A DNA stretch of 64,000 nucleotides, taken from Stenocarpella maydis. Its lineage: Eukaryota > Ascomycota > Sordariomycetes > Diaporthales > Diaporthaceae. A program made the translations under genes and the position numbers. The stretch lies in the NCBI GenBank assembly GCA_002270565.1, contig NQMI01000121.1, positions 53,152 through 117,151 of the forward strand, written 5' to 3'. A model generated the notes under the pieces. It was not told the DNA's origin. It made no database searches and saw only the letters and a list, made by a program, of their open reading frames with translations. The number at the start of each line of letters is the position of its first letter. The stretch's first letter is position 1. Positions 43,924-54,439 of the stretch are shown one piece after another.

Positions 43924-45734
43924 CTAAAAATATGTGCACTGTCGCTTCGCAATTCTGATGTCCAACCCACCCTCTTGTCTAGGGAACCAGCTATTGATGA
44001 TCTTCCACTCTCCCTTCGGGTCGGCCAGTTCCATTTCGTATGACATGACCAAAGTCGCAAGGACTTTCCACACTTGGAAATGTCCGAGGTTCTTGCCGAT
44101 GCAGATTCGCCTGCCTCCCCCGAAGGTAAGGTCAGCGCTATTCATGGCGGCAAGACGGGACTCGAACTGCCCCTGTGTCTCGCCAGCAGCATCGTCGCGC
44201 AACCACCTCTCCGGCCTGAATTCCTCCACGTCGGCGCCGTATATCCTCTTGTTCCTGGCGAGCAGGTAGGGGTTCACCCCGACGGTGCTGCCACCCGGGA
44301 GGAAGCGGCCGTCTGGAAGCCGGTAACCCTCTCTGGGTACATACCGCTCCAGGGACATTGATATCCCAGGCAGGATACGCAGTGCCTCGCGAACCACCGC
44401 TTCGAGGTATGGCGCCGAGCGTGCAACCTCGTAGCGGACCGGAGCCGCCGGCCGCGCTCCGGCGGCCAGGAGCTCCTTGCACAGGCGCTGCCAGACACGC
44501 TCGTCCCGGAGGCAGTAGTAAAACGCCGTCTTGAGGGTCAGCGCCGTGGTGTCGGCCCCGGCCATCACATTGATCATCAGCCACGAAACGATCTGCGCGT
44601 CGTCGACGTTGCCCGGGTCTGCCTTCTTCACCTCGATGAAGTGGTCCAGGAAGTCGGCCTCCTCTGGGTCGTGGTAGGCCCTGTCGTTGCCTTGGTACCG
44701 GTCGGCTAGGTACTTCATGATTTTCCCGATCATGGCGTGGAAGCCCGGCGCTCCGATTTGCCTCACGGGGTTCTTGCCAAGCCAGCGATCGAGGTATGGC
44801 ATGGCGCCGACGAGAGAGAAGTAGTCTTGTACCGTTGCCGAGTCTGCCAGGGTCCCATCAAAGTCCCGGCCCTGGTCGAGATACCCGAATGGTCTGCTAA
44901 AAGTCACGGACCCTACCACGTCCCAGGCATCTTGACAATATTAGTTTATAATCCATGAAGAGCTCTTGGAAGTAGTCCTCCCAGGACGAGGTAGGCGAGT
45001 TTGTAGAGGTTCAGTTGGACTCGGACCCTCGGACGTACAGAAGAGTAACCATCGTCCCAAATCGAAGCTTGTCCCCTCGTAGGCAAAGCGACCGTCCAAA
45101 GACTGACAAAGTTTGGTTATCATCGCGTCCACATGAGGCTCCAGAGCTGTGACGGCCAGCTGAGAGTAATATTTTGCAATGGGTCTCTTCTCTTTTGCGT
45201 GTTTGCTTGCGTCCGTCTCACTAAAGAGGTTAAATATGAGCTTCCCATTGACTCGGGCACTGCTGCTGTGGTAGAAGTCGGTCTATTGGCGAGTTGTTAG
45301 GTCGCAAATTCTCTGGCACACGGGAACACCAACCTTTAGCCAGTCGCTTTTGATATTGGTGAATGCCGGTTTCACGATCTCCGGGAGATCGACATCTAGC
45401 ACATTGGGCCCGACGCGCACGATGGGCCCGTACTTCTTGTGGAGCTTCTGGTAGACCAGATGCACATTGCGACGAGAAGTGTGCCAAGTCCTCCACAAGT
45501 TGGTGTACCCTTCACGGCCATCAGCCACCAGAGGCGGTGGAAAGGCACATTAGGAGGAATGTTTCACTTACTGGCTAGGAAGGGCCCTGGATAGCTTCTG
45601 ATGGGGGAGGTGAGGTGACCGACAAGATACCATAGGATGAACAGAGACGGAAGGAGAAATACCAGTGACGACCACTGGATTGCATTGACTGCCACACCCG
45701 GTATGCAGCTTCCTTTGGTGGTGTGGCTATCCAT
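43924..45734 (-). CDS. Cytochrome P450 monooxygenase
   Basis: Exons 45572-45734, 45334-45509, 45039-45282 and 43924-44930 give about 529 residues from MDSHTTKGSC. An N-terminal membrane anchor (SSLVFLLPSLFILWYLVGHL) precedes the proline-rich hinge SYPGPF. VRVGPN, the I-helix AGADTT, the K-helix EALR in VVREALRILP, FRPERW, and the heme loop FGGGRRICIG with its Cys ligand are all present. Layout resembles fungal P450s of the pisatin-demethylase-like and benzoate-hydroxylase groups, but I cannot assign a CYP family or substrate. Introns are 51-108 nt; two use AAG acceptors, and intron 2 has a GTTGGT donor. The next gene upstream, an MFS transporter on the same strand, could be functionally linked. 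Confidence 0.92.
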
Positions 45735-46578
45735 GACCAAATCACAAGGTATTTTGTAAGTGGGAATCAACGCTCGCATGGAGAGGTCCAGTTGACAGCG
45801 ACCATGTTCCATATATACCAGTCCGTGAGCCAGGGCGAGTCCCTGCCCCTCTCTCCCCTGTTCAAGTGACGCGAGCCCACTTCGCTGCCGGTACGATGGA
45901 TGCCAAGCATGCATCAAGACGTTAGGAGCAGTTCATGGGGGCACATCAAGGTATAGAAGTTCGTGATTGGGCGTTGGGATGATTGGTTCTCCATCTTGCT
46001 GCTGACATGCCCACAGCATTTGGAAACATGGGTAACGGCCCACTAAGCCGGCAAAAGGACCGCCTTGGTAATCAGTTATTTCGGATTTGACGACATCGGT
46101 AAGATACTGCTATTGATTCTCCTTCGTTTTCTGTAGATGAACCTCCTGAAGATGAAAACGCGGGGCTCTGCCTCTGTTATTGGTCGCCCTTTAAGCTACT
46201 CCATTATACACATAAAAAAAAAAAACACGCATTTTCTTTTATGAGCACGCCCTTATGGCATTTAATACCCTTATTATATAGTAGAATAGCTCAAGAGTAA
46301 CTAGGGGAAGGCGACTTTTGTTTGTAACAGATAGCAGAGTGCTTTCTTGAGGTTTTAACGTGCCTAGGTATTGCTCCCCTTAATCATCCGGCGCCCAGGA
46401 GTCTGAGAAAGTGAGCTCCTCTATAGTACGTAGTTATTTAACCGTCTCTGACAGGCTCAAAATATGAGAAGGCACCGAACGCCCCATTTAAAATCTAGAC
46501 CGGGACAAGTTTGCAGGACACCAAAAAATGTCAACGCCCGCTCCAGCTGAGCCCCCGCTATGTACGCTCCGAGACGGT
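45735..46578. other. P450 promoter region, AT-richer spacer
   Basis: Includes an A-run at about 46217-46227 and AT-rich sequence to 46300. No gene is seen. Confidence 0.5.
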
Positions 46579-48630
46579 CTAGACGGTCTTTGTCCTTTCT
46601 ACACCCTCATCCTCTCCGTCGCCCTCGAGCCAAATCTCGTGCCCATCGCCTTCTTTGAGCAGCCAACTCGTCAGCCACCCCATGACAGCCCACAGGCTGA
46701 GACCCCACCAGACCCCACCGACGACCCCGTGCGTCAGCCCAACACCGTACAGGAACCCGCCCAGCACCGGTCCCAGGGTCCTGGCTGCCGAGGTGCAGGT
46801 CTGAGCAAGCCCGTGGACGGTCCCCAGGACGCTCGGGTGCGGCGAGCAGTTGTTCACGAGGATCGCCGTGTTTGTCGACGCGAACGTCTTCCCGACGACC
46901 TGGCACAGGAGCACCCCGGAGATAGCCACCCACATGGCCGGGCCGGACTTGGGGGCGGGTGGCTCCGAGGTGCTTGGCACGAGCGAGAGGTACGGGGCGG
47001 CGAAATATGACACCGGAAAGAGGACAAGAAATATCTGTAGACACCTGACGGTGCCGAGCCGCGCCGAGAGGCCCGGGTAGACGAAGAGCTGCAGCGAGAC
47101 GCCGAGGACCCCCAGGATCGACCTCGCCGTGCCGACTTTGGCGGGCAGGAGGCCCAGGCCGCCCGTGAACACGAACGGGAGGCGGCGGTCGTGGCCTGAC
47201 GGCCCGCTCGGGTCGTAGACCGGCGTCGAGAGGAACACGGACCAGAGGCTGTTGAACGTGCCGACGTGGAAGGCGAGACAGAAGCGCGCCAGCAGGGTGG
47301 CGCACACGTTGCGCGTGAAGATGCGGCGGAAGGGCAGGCGCTGCGCATAGCGCGGCTGTCGCCTGGCCGGCCTTGACGGCCTCGGGGCGGTGGGTGTGGC
47401 CGGCGACGGGCTCATCAGTGGTGCCATCTCGACGCTGGTCCTGAGTTCGTCGCGAGCTGGCAGCGGCGTGTACCCTGCCGCGGGCCCGTGGCGGGACAGG
47501 AGGGCAGAGAGGGCTGCACTGAGGCTTTTGCGAAGCTCAATGCCCCAGTCTCTCTTGTCAACGCGCGCACCGTGTGTCTGCCTCGTGGTGAGCAAGGATA
47601 GCCGAGCCAAGGATCAGAATGCGCCGGCTCACCTCTTCCAGGAAAAGCCAGGCTGTCAGGGACGCAGAAAGGAGGAAGAATGCGCTGACAACATTTGGCA
47701 GGGCGTACGGAAAGCGGACGAAGAAACCTGTCTCGCCGAACAAGTCCGGGTAGCTGCCCGCCGGGTCTGCGAGCACTCCTCCAAGAATTGGCCCAATGGT
47801 AACACCGATATTGAACGTCATGGGCAGCAAGAGGAATGCCCTTGATTCTGATGGAGACCTGAAGTCAGTGATCGCCATATCGGGGGGAGATGCCTCGGCA
47901 CATAACTGCTCCGAGGGCAGCAACTTGTGGATCTGTTTTTGCCGGTGAGGAAATGGGGAACCATGGCCTTACGATATTTCTTTTCTCTCACAAGCTCACT
48001 GATCATAGTCCTGAGAACACCCACGTTTCCGTTCGTCATGCCCCCGAGGAATCGAAAAAACAAGGCCTGCCAGAAAGTCTTGCTACACCCAAACCCCAAG
48101 CAGGATATCATTGTGCCCATGAGGCCGATCAGGATGACCTTTTTCCGACCGAAGCAGCTCGAGTCAGCCACACGCCCCCACATCATGGCCGTCAGCAGCT
48201 GTGCCGCCGTGAAGGCAGCTTGCAGGACACCCGCCTGGCTTGAAATCACAGAGTCCGAAAGACTTGGGTCAAACCATTTCAGCTGGTAAAACATGTAAGC
48301 CTGCAGGCTGGTCTGAACGAGAGGCTCCGATAGCCTCGTCAGGGTGATGACGGCGAGCTGTTTCTTCTGAGGGAGGTCTCTCCACGAGACCTTCTCCTTC
48401 CTTTCCCCTTGCGCCTCGCTCAACGGCCGGGGTTCAGCGGCCGTTTGTGCAACAATGGCACCCTGTTCGGCCCATTTCTCCTCATGGCCTGCTCTATGGC
48501 CCTCTCCAGGTGCTTCCTCGTCCCCAGGAAGTCGCTTCGTCTCTTTTTCGCCGTCATCCTCGAGTGGATGTGGTCCACCCTCAACTGTGTGATGAGCTTG
48601 CATACCGTTTCCACGTTCGAGGCTTCCCAT
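46579..48630 (-). CDS. Major facilitator superfamily transporter
   Basis: Exons 47973-48630, 47633-47847 and 46579-47577 give about 623 residues. A hydrophilic N terminus of about 90 residues leads into the first helices (AVITLTRLSEPLVQTSLQAY). GRVADSSCFGRKKVILIG is the loop 2-3 motif A. FRFLGGMTNGNVGV and FNIGVTIGPILGGVLADP mark helices 4-5, and SAFFLLSASLTAWLFLEE helix 6. After a long cytosolic loop, helices 7-12 follow, with GVLLCQVVGKTFASTNTAIL and TLGPVLGGFLYGVG. This organisation resembles fungal MFS proteins of the S. cerevisiae YCR023C type. Substrate unknown. The first intron's acceptor was set to give KKYQSRAFLLLPM, the family consensus; another AG slightly upstream would shift the frame. 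Confidence 0.88.
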
Positions 48631-49050
48631 TGCGCGGTTCTTGGCGAAAATGGGAAAAACAACAAAAGCTGGAGCCTCGGAAGACTAACCCTGGCTTGTT
48701 ACTCAAGGGACAGCGACACGCCCCGGCAAGGAGTTATGGTGGAGCCAGCAAGAGAGAACGGAGAAAAAATCAGCAACAAATCCGGATCTCCTGAAGACGT
48801 CTGTGAGGTGTGAAATTCCTAAGAATAAATAAAGAGAGGCGCCCCTGAGTGATCGAGATGAGATTGGCATCTGCCCTGAGTTTCAGGCCGACTGGGCCTC
48901 AGCGGCCGATCCGGTGCCCAGTGTCCCGCGGCATGCTGGACAGAAGCCCCTGGGGATGCCGCCGCACAGGGAACAGGGTAACGGGCCTCCTTCCAAGAAG
49001 CAAGAGCGGGCTGTAAGCATGCCTCTTTTCGGGCCAGAGTTCTGGCTCGT
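48631..49050. other. Spacer with MFS promoter
   Basis: No supported gene. Confidence 0.45.
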
Positions 49051-50182
49051 TTACGCATGATGGGGTGGTTTGGACTGGTTTGGGCGGGTTCTCCGGGGCG
49101 GGCTGAAAGTGTTGAATTGGTGGGAAACGCTGTTGCCGATTCCTTCGCAGGGTTGGCCCGAGCTGAAATATGCTTCCAGTGAGGAAAGTTTATTGGCAGG
49201 TCCTTGAGCCGGAAGGTTAAAATAGGGCCCCGGCCTACGGGTTGGGCAGGTTACCGTATCCTGGGGCGAGTCAACATCACCAGGACTGCCTGCAAACCGA
49301 CACGCCATGACCGAGAACGAGGAGCACTTACTCTGTCGATCTTTCTCATACGTACTGAACATGGCCAGGTTCGCTGTCGTGAGCTTATCAATGCTCGGGA
49401 GAGGTCCGGGGTCCGGCTGGCTCTCTGCGTCCTTGACTGAACCCTGGCCTGCAGAGCGAAGAGTCTCCCGGAGGAGTGCGCGGGACCTGGGATACCAGGC
49501 CTCGACGCCGTAGCTGGCCATGTGCCGTGCCTCGCGGTCGATGTCGACAAGGTCGCGCTCATAGTCCCAGGTCTCGCCGGCCGCACGGCGATCCCTGATG
49601 AGGCGGGAAAGTAGCGCGTCGCCTCGCTCGTCAGATGGCCGGTTGCCGTACCCACGGTCCTGGTTCATGTCCCCATAGGAGCTGTCTTTGAGATACCAAA
49701 GAACCTCGTATGCGAGGCGCAGGCTGTGCTTGCTGGGGAGCCTCGACAGCCTCTCGATGGCTGGGAAATGAGAGCACTGTGCTGAACTGAAGTCCGATGA
49801 GTGGATGCCACTCTTCGTGCCGGACGTATCGACGCAAAGCGGCTCCCAGGTCTCGTATATCCTGGTCTTGATCTGCCGTGCCATGTCCTCGGCTCTGTTT
49901 GGGCGAGACTCCAGGAGGGCCTGGAGCGTGGGAGGTGCTTCTGGAGGGAGTAGGGTCAGTCGTGTGATGACTCGTGCGGCATTTTGGTTTTGGCGTCGTA
50001 CTTGAGGCGAGCGCACTGCTGTTGATGAAGTCGAGAGCTTCGTCTAAGTGGCGCTGCACGGCGGCAGACCCATCCTCGCTGTCGGATGGGCTGAGCTTGG
50101 TCTTTTTGGGCGGCTGGCCTCCGCTGTCCGAGGCCAGATGAGTGCCGCCCTCCTGGGTCGTCCTTTTGGGGGCCCGAGACAT
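49051..50182 (-). CDS. Unrecognised hypothetical protein
   Basis: Exons 50002-50182 and 49051-49940 give about 356 residues from MSRAPKRTTQEGG; the 61-nt intron has GTACG and CAG ends and keeps frame. A basic, Ser-rich N terminus (PPKKTKLSPSDSEDGS) looks nuclear. The middle part is helical and charged (IERLSRLPSKHSLRLAYEVL, RLIRDRRAAGETWDYERDLV). The last 100 residues are poor in structure and less convincing. A GTAAGT at 49331 and a TTTGCAG ending 49290 would define a 42-nt in-frame intron, shorter than usual, so I leave it in. I recognise no domain. Confidence 0.55.
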
Positions 50183-50518
50183 GATGGCCCATATGAAACC
50201 CAGGCCCGGCAATGCCGATTTTCTGGTTCAGAAAGAGGCCGTGAAACAGTTGCGTGGTTCGCAAAGTAACGTGCCTGGGGTTACGTGGACCACCTGTCTG
50301 GCTTCCTGCCTGCCTCGCCGACCTTCTGCTCTAGAAGAGAAGTAGATACATCAGCGTAGGCTCGATTCGGTATAAATGATTTCTGTCGTGTGCTAAATAG
50401 ATGCCTGAGCGGGGTCAGCGGGCGTCGGGCAGATGAGTGGCAATTGTCTATGCTCGGACCCCCTGGCTCTCCGTTCTACCGGTATTAATATAAGATACCA
50501 AACATATTACACATTAAC
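50183..50518. other. Spacer, no gene seen
   Basis: Upstream of the hypothetical gene on the minus strand. No coding signal. Confidence 0.4.
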
Positions 50519-51052
50519 TCATAAGCACATTTTTACATTCCACAACCAGGCACTCCCTTTGGGCGATCGACAGGAGCATCGGCCCCACGTCGACGCCGGA
50601 GGGCCGGGGCCGGGGCCGGGGCATCGTGAGCTTCCCCGGAGCCCACGGACCGGGGCTGCTTGTCCACGGCGCGACAGGCCCTCGTGCAACTTGGCCTCCC
50701 TGGCCCCTGAAGAGGCCAGCTCGGTGTTCAGCTGCTCGATCTCTGCGCGCAGCGCCCCGTAGGCGGCCCTCTCGAGGCGGAGTTCCTCGCGCTCGAGGAC
50801 CTGCGGCCGGTGCTCCGTCCCGGCCTCTCTGAGCCTACCCAGGATGTTCTCAGCGTCTGTGATAGTGCCTATGAGCCGCCAGTGGATGGCGCTGGTCTCA
50901 TTTTTAAAGCCTTCAAGGTCCGACTTCTGCGTCTTGAGGCACACCTCGACCTTTTGGTGAGGGTGTTCATTATCCTCGAGCCTCTCCCAGCTCTCGGATG
51001 CAGCAGAATCTTGCCCGCCACCTGTAGCCGCTCTGAAACGGACAAGCACCAC
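50519..51052 (-). CDS. Doubtful ORF with coiled-coil segment
   Basis: 177 residues from the first Met. Residues about 20-125 are charged and helical (LERAAYGALRAEIEQLNTEL), like the coiled-coil region of a larger protein. The last 45 residues are GPGPGPP-rich and look non-coding. The frame has no clear upstream exon, though splice-like signals exist nearby. It may be a fragment of a decayed gene, which fits its place at the start of the degraded zone. Confidence 0.3.
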   Translation of the reverse strand: MVLVRFRAATGGGQDSAASESWERLEDNEHPHQKVEVCLKTQKSDLEGFKNETSAIHWRLIGTITDAENILGRLREAGTEHRPQVLEREELRLERAAYGALRAEIEQLNTELASSGAREAKLHEGLSRRGQAAPVRGLRGSSRCPGPGPGPPASTWGRCSCRSPKGSAWLWNVKMCL

Positions 51053-51642
51053 CGTTGTCGCATCGCCAGCTACGGCTGTGGCATTGCGCTCCGTCTTGGC
51101 TGGCTCACGCTGCTTCCCTCTTGGATTGTTCCCTCGTGGGTTGGCAGGACATGCGATGAGCCTGTCATCGTCCGAAGACGGCTCCTGTGACCCTTTGGGG
51201 GTCTCTTGTATTCAAATTATTATCATGTGCGATGTTGGAATTATTCATTTGAAAGTGAATGAAAATCAAACAAAATATGGAAAACATGCAAAGAATCTTG
51301 AAATGGGCTCAACGACTGCCAAGGTCATGACAGGGGTGGTGCGACGGTGATTATGTAGGCACATGCGAGCGACCTCGAGTACCTGCCGACAAGGGTGTTT
51401 GCTTCAACCAGAGGTTTGACTTCGTACCTTATTATTACTGAGGGTCTCGGCTCAGTGACGGATGGCTGGTTCGATGGTTGGGGGCAGGGGTATTTGCGTA
51501 TCAAAGCTGGGCTTAACGGGCAGATACTGTCAACGGATATCAGAGGCAACAAAACGATGAGGACGCCCAGCTAGTACTGTAGATCATCAGAGCTGTGTAC
51601 TTGCGTATCTACTAAGCAGGTGAGGTTGATGGGAGCCTTGCC
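51053..51642. other. Spacer, AT-richer, no gene seen
   Basis: Composition falls towards AT at 51200-51300. No supported feature. Confidence 0.4.
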
Positions 51643-52420
51643 ATGATGCAGGTCGAGGGCCGCAACGGCTGGCTCAGCAGGTCGGAGATCGGCGAGCTTA
51701 TCAAGGCCCTCAAGATGTACCTTAGGATATCGATGAACGAGTCCCTCTGGAGAAGTCTCACCCAGACACAAGGGAGAGAAGCGACGTAAGCTTTGTCCAC
51801 TCGGTCGACAGGTGCTACGCCCGTGAGGTAGAACACGATGAGAGGCTGTATGTCTACTCCGATAGGCGCGGCAGGAAGCTAGATGAATTCACCATCAGTA
51901 TAAAACGGCTGCACCCGGTGGTGGCATACGACGTTGAGTACATCATGCAGAGCCCGCCGTATGTCGGCTGTGCGTCCAACAACATGGATAAGAGGCCAGC
52001 CTCGCACCACCGAGCTGCCTCAAGGCCTGCTGTGGCGCCGACTCGGCCTCGTGTGCCAACCTGGCATCCGCACGTGGGAGCAAGGCCAGGTAAGGCTCTC
52101 CGGGATCCTCCTGACGATGCTGTCGTAACCCATGCGCTACCAAAACGGCTTCAATGGCCACCCGCCGGGCACCAACGTTGAGCCACTGCGCCCGGCAAGG
52201 GACTCGGTGCACAGGACGACCACCATGATGGACCACCACATGGTACGAGGAGAATATAATGGCGACCAGGGACTTTAAGGAGCACTTGAGCCTCCTAGGT
52301 TAGTACGATGGCATCTTCATAACCAACACAGGGCCTGATGTCTTCTAAATGAACAGAGAGATAGAGAAGCTCCTATCCAGTGCCGAGGCCACGCAAACAG
52401 CCGCCAAAACTCGATCATAA
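51643..52420 (+). pseudogene. Unrecognised decayed coding stretch
   Basis: GC-rich sequence with protein-like pieces in successive frames: MQVEGRNGWLSRSEIGELIK to a TAA near 51790, then VHSVDRCYAREVEHDERLY in another frame, and at 52260-52420 ATRDFKEHLSLLG, TAG, YDGIFITNTGPDVF, TAA, MNREIEKLLSSAEA. The last pieces share one frame broken only by TAG/TAA codons. This looks like a gene ruined by frameshifts and stops. I do not recognise the family. AT-rich sequence begins directly after 52420. Confidence 0.45.
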
Positions 52421-52905
52421 TATTTTTCAAATATAAAAAAGTATTCAATAATATTTATAAAACTTTTTTAACTGGTTTAATACTATTACTGCTGCCCTAA
52501 GTAAGATGCATCTGTGTCGCGCTAGATATTATGGATTGGTGCTTGTCGACTGGTTGCGTGCTTTGACTGCAATGCCTTATCGTCATTACCTGCCGTTAAT
52601 AGAGGTGTCCACCTGACTACATGCACATCACTCATGCTATTAGAATCGCCCCTCGATAAGCAATGGGACACATTCTAATAGCCACCCCGATCGCGACGAG
52701 GCTGACACGACCAAGTCCGCCAGCCGTTGGAGCCCACCCGACTCCGCGTCTTTTGTATGTTCATCCTGTCTGGTTCTGACTTGTGTACAACGTCAGCTGT
52801 TGACCCCTTGGGAGATAGGAGTTGAGATGTGATGGTATCCCCGAAGGAGGTAATTAGTCAAGGTACAGTTGACGGCGGTCTATTGGTCTTCGTGGCATCT
52901 CATTT
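52421..52905. other. Spacer starting with an AT-rich patch
   Basis: Bases 52421-52495 are strongly AT-rich; the rest is ordinary intergenic sequence. Confidence 0.45.
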
Positions 52906-53769
52906 ATGACTTTTTGTGGACCGACACGTCACCTGCGTCATAAAATTACGAGAGGGGACGGCGAGGGGGAGGGGGGGGGATCAGAACATGTATTTACATG
53001 CGAGGCATGTACACAAGCAGTCACGGACAAAGTGACAGGCACACAGGGACACAGATACATGTATTTTAACAGGCTTCCCTATCTACCAAATGAGCTGTTC
53101 TCCGAGCACCTCCGCGGCTACAGGGGGCGGGTGTGCTGCGAGGATCAGGACAAACCATGCCCGTTGGCAGAGGCGAGAGCCCGCAGGCTGACGCTTCGCG
53201 ACGTTATCAGGTTCTATCGCATAAAAGCCCGCCGCCGCACCCAGCAGCACAGGCCATAGTGGTACAAGGGAGCGGAGATCCTGAAGGCCCTCAAGCTGTG
53301 GCCAAAGTTCAACAACAGGGACATTGGGCAGATGTTCAGGACTGAGTTCTTTGCAACCACTAATAACCCTCACTCAGCCTTGGGCCTAGTCAGTGACCAC
53401 ACAAGCCACAGGCACAGCCATTTTGCCAGGTGGCATAGACTAAACATGTTCAGCCAGGTCACGCTATTCCAAGACGCTGACCCAGGGCCGTACAACGCGA
53501 TGCGCTAGCCAGTTGAATTCAACAACAGGGCGTTCAGGGCTGAATCCAATAATGACTTACCCGTGCCCAGCACCAACTACTGCCTTCAGGAACATCACCC
53601 GTACATGTGGGACCAGGAGCGCCTGCTCGGGCTCATGGGTGGCAGGCTGCCGAGCTACACGCGACCCTGCACAGTAGTGGCCGCTGCGGTGTATTACACG
53701 CCATTGGCCAGCCCAGTTCTTGGCAGCCCCGCCTGGTTGGTACTTAAGGGCCTACGGCTATGGCGCTAG
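52906..53769 (+). pseudogene. Unrecognised gene with two in-frame TAG stops
   Basis: One frame runs for about 288 codons and is interrupted only twice, both by TAG: after RRRTQQHRP (53257-53259) and after GPYNAMR (53506-53508). Between them the sequence reads like a real protein, for example WYKGAEILKALKLWPKFNNR, MFRTEFFATTNNPHSALGL, HRLNMFSQVTLFQDADPGP and LQEHHPYMWDQERLLGLMGG. Aromatic and His residues are dense, without a catalytic motif I know. CAG-to-TAG changes would explain both stops. The N-terminal 30 codons are unlikely to be coding. It may be one gene with the decayed stretch at 51.6-52.4 kb, but I cannot show that. Confidence 0.5.
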
Positions 53770-53799
53770 CAGTGCCTTTTTAACAGCTAGTCAGAAACA

Positions 53800-54188
53800 T
53801 ATGGTAATAGGGTGCATTACGGTAATCTACAGCATTACGCTTATTCTAGATGTACTTTCCTTATAATTTTATAAGGAGAGTATATTGCCATAAGATACTT
53901 TTCCCCTTCTTCTTAAGGTTAATAATAATAAAGACCTTGAAAAGGAAGTAGGTTGCTAATTAGTTAAAGGATATAGAGAGAAAGATTACTTAGAAGAAAG
54001 GGAAGAAATACTATATAATAAAGGAGCATTATAAAGTAAGACTTAAGCGGCTAGTCTTTACACTAAAGCAATTAAAGATATTTGGAATTTTTAAATATAA
54101 GTACCTTTATTAGTAAATTTAGCGGGAAGGTATATTAAATTAAATAATCGTAAAGCACTACATTACCGTAATACACCCTATTACTATA
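53800..54188. mobile_element. Short non-autonomous TIR element (MITE-like), TA ends
   Basis: The ends are inverted copies of about 46 bp: 53800-53845 and 54143-54188 match in about 39 of 46 positions, with GTAATAGGGTG and ATTACGGTAAT identical in both. Both repeats end in TA, which fits TA target-site duplication as in Tc1/mariner elements. The 297-bp interior is AT-rich and has no ORF. Most mismatches are scattered, some C/T. No transposase source is visible for it, although a pogo-type remnant lies 4 kb away. Confidence 0.8.
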
Positions 54189-54439
54189 GGTTTCTAGCCA
54201 ACCGTTGGGCAGCAGAAATGTGCTCGGCCATGCACAACATGAGCTCGCGCTTTGCATTATTATCGGTGCACATGCCAAATGCAAATTCCCAACACTTTAT
54301 TAAGGACACGTCGACCAACGACCCAGGAACTCCTGCGCTCCTCTAATGCGAAGCCCTACATTCCCTGTGGTTGTCTCTTACTACCGTCTCTTTTTGTGAA
54401 TTGTTACAGTTTCGACGCCTGTCCTGATAATACGCCGCC

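Noticed and set aside
46528..47080. Plus-strand ORFs across the MFS gene 3' end
   Set aside because: Antisense to transmembrane-coding sequence of the transporter.
49290..49331. Possible 42-nt intron in the unknown gene at 49.0-50.2 kb
   Set aside because: Shorter than other introns here, no clear branch site, and frame is open without it.
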